Shown here: positions 36,700 through 39,363 of the stretch, in pieces
How positions within the stretch are numbered: position 1 is the stretch's first letter
Layout: each line of letters begins with the position of its first letter
DNA from: Providencia burhodogranariea DSM 19968
GTDB lineage: Bacteria; Pseudomonadota; Gammaproteobacteria; Enterobacterales; Enterobacteriaceae
Assembly (NCBI RefSeq): GCF_000314855.2
Contig: NZ_KB233222.1
Span: 2,381,027-2,420,389 of the forward strand
Length of the DNA stretch: 39,363 nucleotides
Direction of reading: 5' to 3'
Translations under genes and position numbers: made by a program
Notes under the pieces: generated by a model
The model's database searches: none
What the model was told of the DNA's origin: nothing
The model's input: only the letters and a program-made list of their open reading frames with translations

Positions 36700-37187
36700 G
36701 TGTGAATATTGAAGCATTAGTGCAACGTTTAGGGGATACGTATGATGAAATTTATAACGATGGGCTAATCCCTTATAAAACTAAGCCTCAAGGGAATTCA
36801 GGGGATGATATTGTTACGCTAGATATGAAAAAAGAGTATGTGTTTTTATCTTTTGATAACCCGTCAAAAAAGTTAAGAGAAATCACAGTGACGGTGATTC
36901 CTGATGACATGCGAAATCAGTGGAAGTTTCCGAATGAGATCCCTTTTGGTTTGATGCAAGTGATGACGGAACAGTGGTTATATCAACATTTTGGTTCACC
37001 CATTAGAAGCGCGCCTGAAGAACAAATCATGGGTGTATCTTTTGGGAAAATGGAAGTTTTTAAGTTTAAAAATGAATCTTTAAGTCAGGATATAGCTATT
37101 TCTTGTCTTTATGGTTTTAAAAAGGTTAACGTAAAGGAAATTACGTTTGAATCTCTTGAACAATTAAATAATGAATGGAAGCAATAA
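36696..37187 (+). CDS. Orphan immunity protein, copy 2
   Basis: A 163-residue paralogue of copy 1. Residues 1-81 (to KFPNE) are nearly identical to those of copies 3-5; the second half is its own ([40 protein letters not shown]). Its ribosome site AAAGGA lies eight bases upstream, inside the codons of the toxin remnant. It has no intact cognate toxin in the window and probably protects against a toxin made by related strains. Confidence 0.75.
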   Translation: MSVNIEALVQRLGDTYDEIYNDGLIPYKTKPQGNSGDDIVTLDMKKEYVFLSFDNPSKKLREITVTVIPDDMRNQWKFPNEIPFGLMQVMTEQWLYQHFGSPIRSAPEEQIMGVSFGKMEVFKFKNESLSQDIAISCLYGFKKVNVKEITFESLEQLNNEWKQ

Positions 37188-37226
37188 AAATCCTAATGCC
37201 CCAATGTGGTACTAATCAAAACGGAG
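37188..37226 (+). repeat. Shared 3' flank of immunity copies (unit 1 of 4)
   Basis: After the stop of copy 2 comes ATCCTAATGCCCCAATGTGG, then TACTAATCAAAACGGAG. The first part recurs after copies 3 (37779-37800), 4 (38627-38648) and 5 (39228-39246). It is not found after copy 1. It marks the right edge of the duplicated unit. The TACTAATC part resembles the worn left end of an ERIC element. Confidence 0.85.
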
Positions 37227-37288
37227 CTGCTGGATGAAAAATTAGAAAAATTCATGAGCTAAATGACGCAAAAGGATTATACAAATGA
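37225..37288 (+). pseudogene. Frameshifted toxin-end remnant upstream of immunity copy 3
   Basis: About 20 codons equivalent to LLDEKL-KIHELNDAKGLYK, matching the remnant before copy 2. One base is missing in the A-run after TTAGA (about 37245-37251), so the frame is broken. The last codons still overlap the immunity start as ATGA and still carry the AAAGGA ribosome site. It joins directly to the flank repeat of copy 2. Confidence 0.7.
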
Positions 37289-37785
37289 GTGTGAATATTG
37301 AAGCTTTAGTGCAACGTTTAGGGAATACGTATGATGAACTTTATAAGGATGGGCTAATTCCGTATAAAACTAAGCCTCAAGGGAATTCCGGTGACGATGT
37401 TGTCACGTTAGATATGAAAAAAGAGTCTGTTTTTTTATCTTTTGATAACCCGTCAAAAAAGTTAAGAGAAGTCACTATGACAGTTATTCCTGATGACATG
37501 CAAAATCAGTGGAAGTTTCCGAATGAGCTTCCTTTTGGTTTGGTGCAGGTGATGACTGAGCGCTGGTTGCAAGAACACTGTGGGATTCCTCTTGTCAGTG
37601 AACCTGAACAGACGGTTATGGGAATTAATTTTGGAAAGATTGATATTTTTTCCATAACTATTCCTGATACAGATAAAAGAATCGCATTATCAATGCGTTA
37701 TGGTTATAAGAAAGTAAATGTTAAGAGAGTTGCTTTTTTTCTTTACGAGCGTTTAGAGTCAAAAATGAAGACAATAAAATCCTAA
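37285..37785 (+). CDS. Orphan immunity protein, copy 3
   Basis: A 166-residue paralogue. The N-terminal half is shared with the other copies ([20 protein letters not shown]); the C-terminal half is distinct ([40 protein letters not shown]). Its end differs: instead of the usual KQ-stop it reads MKTIKS and uses a TAA lying inside the shared 3' flank, probably because of a small indel. The ribosome site AAAGGA is supplied by the preceding toxin remnant. Confidence 0.72.
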   Translation: MSVNIEALVQRLGNTYDELYKDGLIPYKTKPQGNSGDDVVTLDMKKESVFLSFDNPSKKLREVTMTVIPDDMQNQWKFPNELPFGLVQVMTERWLQEHCGIPLVSEPEQTVMGINFGKIDIFSITIPDTDKRIALSMRYGYKKVNVKRVAFFLYERLESKMKTIKS

Positions 37786-37830
37786 TGCCCCAATGTGGTA
37801 CTAATCGAAATGGAGCGAAGCGACATCATC

Positions 37831-38110
37831 ATTTTGTCTCTGCTTTTCTCCATGATCGGCTATTGGGTCATGGCTTCTTAGCTGGTTAATTTAGCTAAGT
37901 CTGGTCAGGTTGGGCTTCTTTCGACGGTGCAATCCAAGAAATCCCTAGTCCGTTGATTGGTGCTCTTATCAGGTACGCACTGTAATCTCTCGATACCGCA
38001 GCGTGATTCGGAGGCAGAGCCGGAATTTCGTTTTCCGGTACGTTTTACTACCACAATTTGCCTGTTTATCCTTTCGGAGACCGGGCTAAGTCCGAGTAAA
38101 TCAAGTGGCA
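37831..38110. other. GC-richer island of unknown origin inside the immunity array
   Basis: About 280 bp between copies 3 and 4 that match nothing else in the window. GC is about 47% over 37861-38100 by hand count, against well under 40% in the flanking genes. It holds inverted repeats CTTAGCT/AGCTAAG (37877-37899) and CCGGAA/TTCCGG (38020-38038). A 75-codon minus-strand frame exists, with biased Arg/Ser composition and no ribosome site, which I do not accept as a gene. It may be part of an insertion or a structured RNA; I cannot tell which. Confidence 0.5.
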
Positions 38111-38136
38111 CTGAAGCAAAAGGATTATACAAATGA
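38111..38136 (+). pseudogene. Minimal toxin-end remnant upstream of immunity copy 4
   Basis: Only EAKGLYK and the stop codon remain of the toxin end, joined to the GC-rich island. The remaining bases include the AAAGGA ribosome site and the ATGA overlap, the minimum needed to translate the next immunity gene. Confidence 0.65.
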
Positions 38137-38624
38137 GTGTGAATATTGAAGCATTAGTGCAACGTTTAGGGGATACGTATGATGAACTTTATAACGATGG
38201 ACTTATCCCTTATAAAACAAAGTCTCAAGGAAATTCAGGGGATGATGTTGTCACGTTAGATATGAAAAAAGAGTATGTATTTTTATCTTTTGATAACCCT
38301 TCGAAAAGGTTAAGAGAAATCACGATAACGGTTATTCCTGATGATATGCGAAATCAGTGGAAGTTTCCGAATGAAATCCCCTTTGGGTTAGAACAAGTGA
38401 TGACAGAACAGTGGTTATATCAACATTTAGGTTCACCTATTAGAAATGCACCTGAACAAATAATTATGGGAATTAGTTTTGGGAAAACATCTGTTTTTGT
38501 TCTGAAATCTCCTGTTTTAGATAGAGAAGTTGCCGTTTCAATGCTTTTTGGATATAAAAAAGTGAATGTTAAAAGTGTTACTTTTTTGACTCTTGAGCAA
38601 CTAAATCATGAATGGAAACAATAA
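38133..38624 (+). CDS. Orphan immunity protein, copy 4
   Basis: A 163-residue paralogue. The N-terminal half is as in the other copies ([20 protein letters not shown]); the C-terminal half is its own ([40 protein letters not shown]). It resembles copy 2 in the middle ([14 protein letters not shown]). No intact toxin precedes it. It ends HEWKQ and is followed by the shared 3' flank. Confidence 0.74.
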   Translation: MSVNIEALVQRLGDTYDELYNDGLIPYKTKSQGNSGDDVVTLDMKKEYVFLSFDNPSKRLREITITVIPDDMRNQWKFPNEIPFGLEQVMTEQWLYQHLGSPIRNAPEQIIMGISFGKTSVFVLKSPVLDREVAVSMLFGYKKVNVKSVTFLTLEQLNHEWKQ

Positions 38625-38684
38625 AAATCCTAATGCCCCAATGTGGTACAAGGGGAGCAGTTTTGATATCGAAAATTATTGTAC

Positions 38685-38713
38685 GGCAAACCTGTTTCTT
38701 GAACAGGCTTGCC
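38685..38713 (+). other. Strong hairpin upstream of immunity copy 5
   Basis: GGCAA-A-CCTGTT and AACAGG-C-TTGCC flank a TCTTG loop, giving an 11-bp stem with one mismatch. It replaces the toxin remnant found before copies 2-4; only GTATACAAATGAG is kept at the immunity start. It lacks the ends of an integron attC site. It could be a relic of a recombination event or a transcription terminator without a T-run. Confidence 0.6.
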
Positions 38714-38733
38714 TGTAGCGGTCGGGTATACAA

Positions 38734-39225
38734 ATGAGTGTGAATATTGAAGCGTTAGTGCAACGTTTAGGGGATACGTATGATGAAATTTATAACGATG
38801 GGCTAATCCCTTATAAAACTAAGCCTCAAGGGAATTCAGGGGATGATGTTGTTACGCTAGATATGAAAAAAGAGTATGTGTTTTTATCTTTTGATAACCC
38901 GTCGAAAAAGTTAAGAGAAATCACAGTGACGGTGATTCCTGATGACATGCGAAATCAGTGGAAGTTTCCGAATGAGCTTCCTTTTGGATTAAAACAAGTA
39001 ATGACTGAACGTTGGCTATATGAGCATTTTGGCTCCCCTATTCGTGTAGCCCCTAAAAAAATAGTTGTTGGAATACCTTTAGGAAAATCTGAGGTTTTTA
39101 AATTTAAAAATAACTCATTGAGTCATGACATTGCTATACATTGCCGTTATGGCTATGACACTGTTAATGTTAAAAGCATCACATTTGAATTGTTAGAGCG
39201 ATTAGAACAAAGTTGGAAACAATAA
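38734..39225 (+). CDS. Orphan immunity protein, copy 5
   Basis: A 163-residue paralogue. The first 240 or so bases differ from copy 2 at only three positions by eye; afterwards it diverges sharply ([40 protein letters not shown]). The usual AAAGGA ribosome site is missing upstream (GGTCGGG instead), so translation may be weaker or rely on read-through. It is the last copy in the window; the array may continue beyond it. Confidence 0.73.
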   Translation: MSVNIEALVQRLGDTYDEIYNDGLIPYKTKPQGNSGDDVVTLDMKKEYVFLSFDNPSKKLREITVTVIPDDMRNQWKFPNELPFGLKQVMTERWLYEHFGSPIRVAPKKIVVGIPLGKSEVFKFKNNSLSHDIAIHCRYGYDTVNVKSITFELLERLEQSWKQ

Positions 39226-39246
39226 AAACCTAATGCCCCAATGTGG

Positions 39247-39363
39247 TACTAATCAAAATGCATCGAAGCGACAAACGAAGCTATCCCGATGAATATACAA
39301 AAGTATGTGACTTGGGTCGCTGAGTGCAGTCAACAAAGAGGCAACTCGATGTATAACGAGAAA
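39247..39363 (+). repeat. ERIC-like element at the window edge
   Basis: The right half is clear: AAGTATGTGACTTGGGTCGC, then GAGTGCAGTCAACAAAGAGG and CAACTCGATGTATAACGAG, parallel to the ERIC copy in the gltA leader. The left half (TACTAATCAAAATGCATCGA, ACAAACGAAG, then ATCCCGATGAATATAC) is more worn. It begins within the 3' flank of immunity copy 5 and runs to the end of the window, so it may be incomplete. Confidence 0.7.

Noticed and set aside
37905-38132. 75-codon minus-strand frame in the GC-rich island
   Set aside because: Arg/Ser-rich composition, no ribosome site and no recognisable domain; treated as non-coding.
38685-38733. Integron attC-like site upstream of immunity copy 5
   Set aside because: There is a hairpin but no RYYYAAC/GTTRRRY ends, and no integrase gene is in the window.

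Overview
The window is a 39.4 kb stretch of an enterobacterial chromosome. Gene order (tRNA-Lys, cpoB-pal-tolBARQ-ybgC, ybgE-cydXBA, sucDCBA-sdhBADC, gltA, kdpFABC-kdpDE) and protein lengths match Enterobacterales closely. The low GC content, the short extra spacers and the flavour of the proteins suggest Morganellaceae, most likely Providencia; the genus is an inference from memory, not a measured identity.

Layout. 1-490: two intact tRNA-Lys(UUU) genes and a decayed third copy between them, in a tandem unit of about 0.2 kb. 636-6172 (minus): Tol-Pal cell-envelope operon. 6253-9438 (minus): cytochrome bd oxidase operon, with FNR-like and ArcA-like sites upstream in a 0.7 kb AT-rich gap. 10062-20123 (minus): one long TCA operon sdhCDAB-sucABCD, with a promoter, a CRP-like site and several intercistronic hairpins. 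20691-21977 (plus): gltA, divergent from sdh; an ERIC repeat lies in its leader. 22046-24047: a divergent AraC regulator and MFS exporter. 24121-25424 (minus): ybgI and ybfA; a second ERIC repeat forms the 3' end of ybfA. 25753-33789 (plus): the high-affinity potassium system kdpFABC with its sensor and regulator kdpDE, including a well-preserved KdpE operator. 33790-39363: accessory region. It opens with a scrap of an IS3-type transposase, then a pyocin-S-type bacteriocin/effector gene with an AT-rich putative nuclease module, then five tandem paralogous immunity genes. Between the immunity genes lie shrinking remnants of toxin 3' ends, shared 3' flank repeats, a GC-richer island of unknown origin and a third ERIC-like element at the window edge.

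How the parts work together. The core genes cover envelope integrity (Tol-Pal), aerobic and microaerobic respiration (succinate dehydrogenase feeding quinol to cytochrome bd), the TCA cycle (citrate synthase, 2-oxoglutarate dehydrogenase, succinyl-CoA synthetase) and potassium homeostasis. The accessory end looks like a polyimmunity locus: one complete toxin-immunity pair followed by four orphan immunity genes. The orphans share an almost constant first 81 residues and have strongly different second halves. This is the most interesting part of the window.
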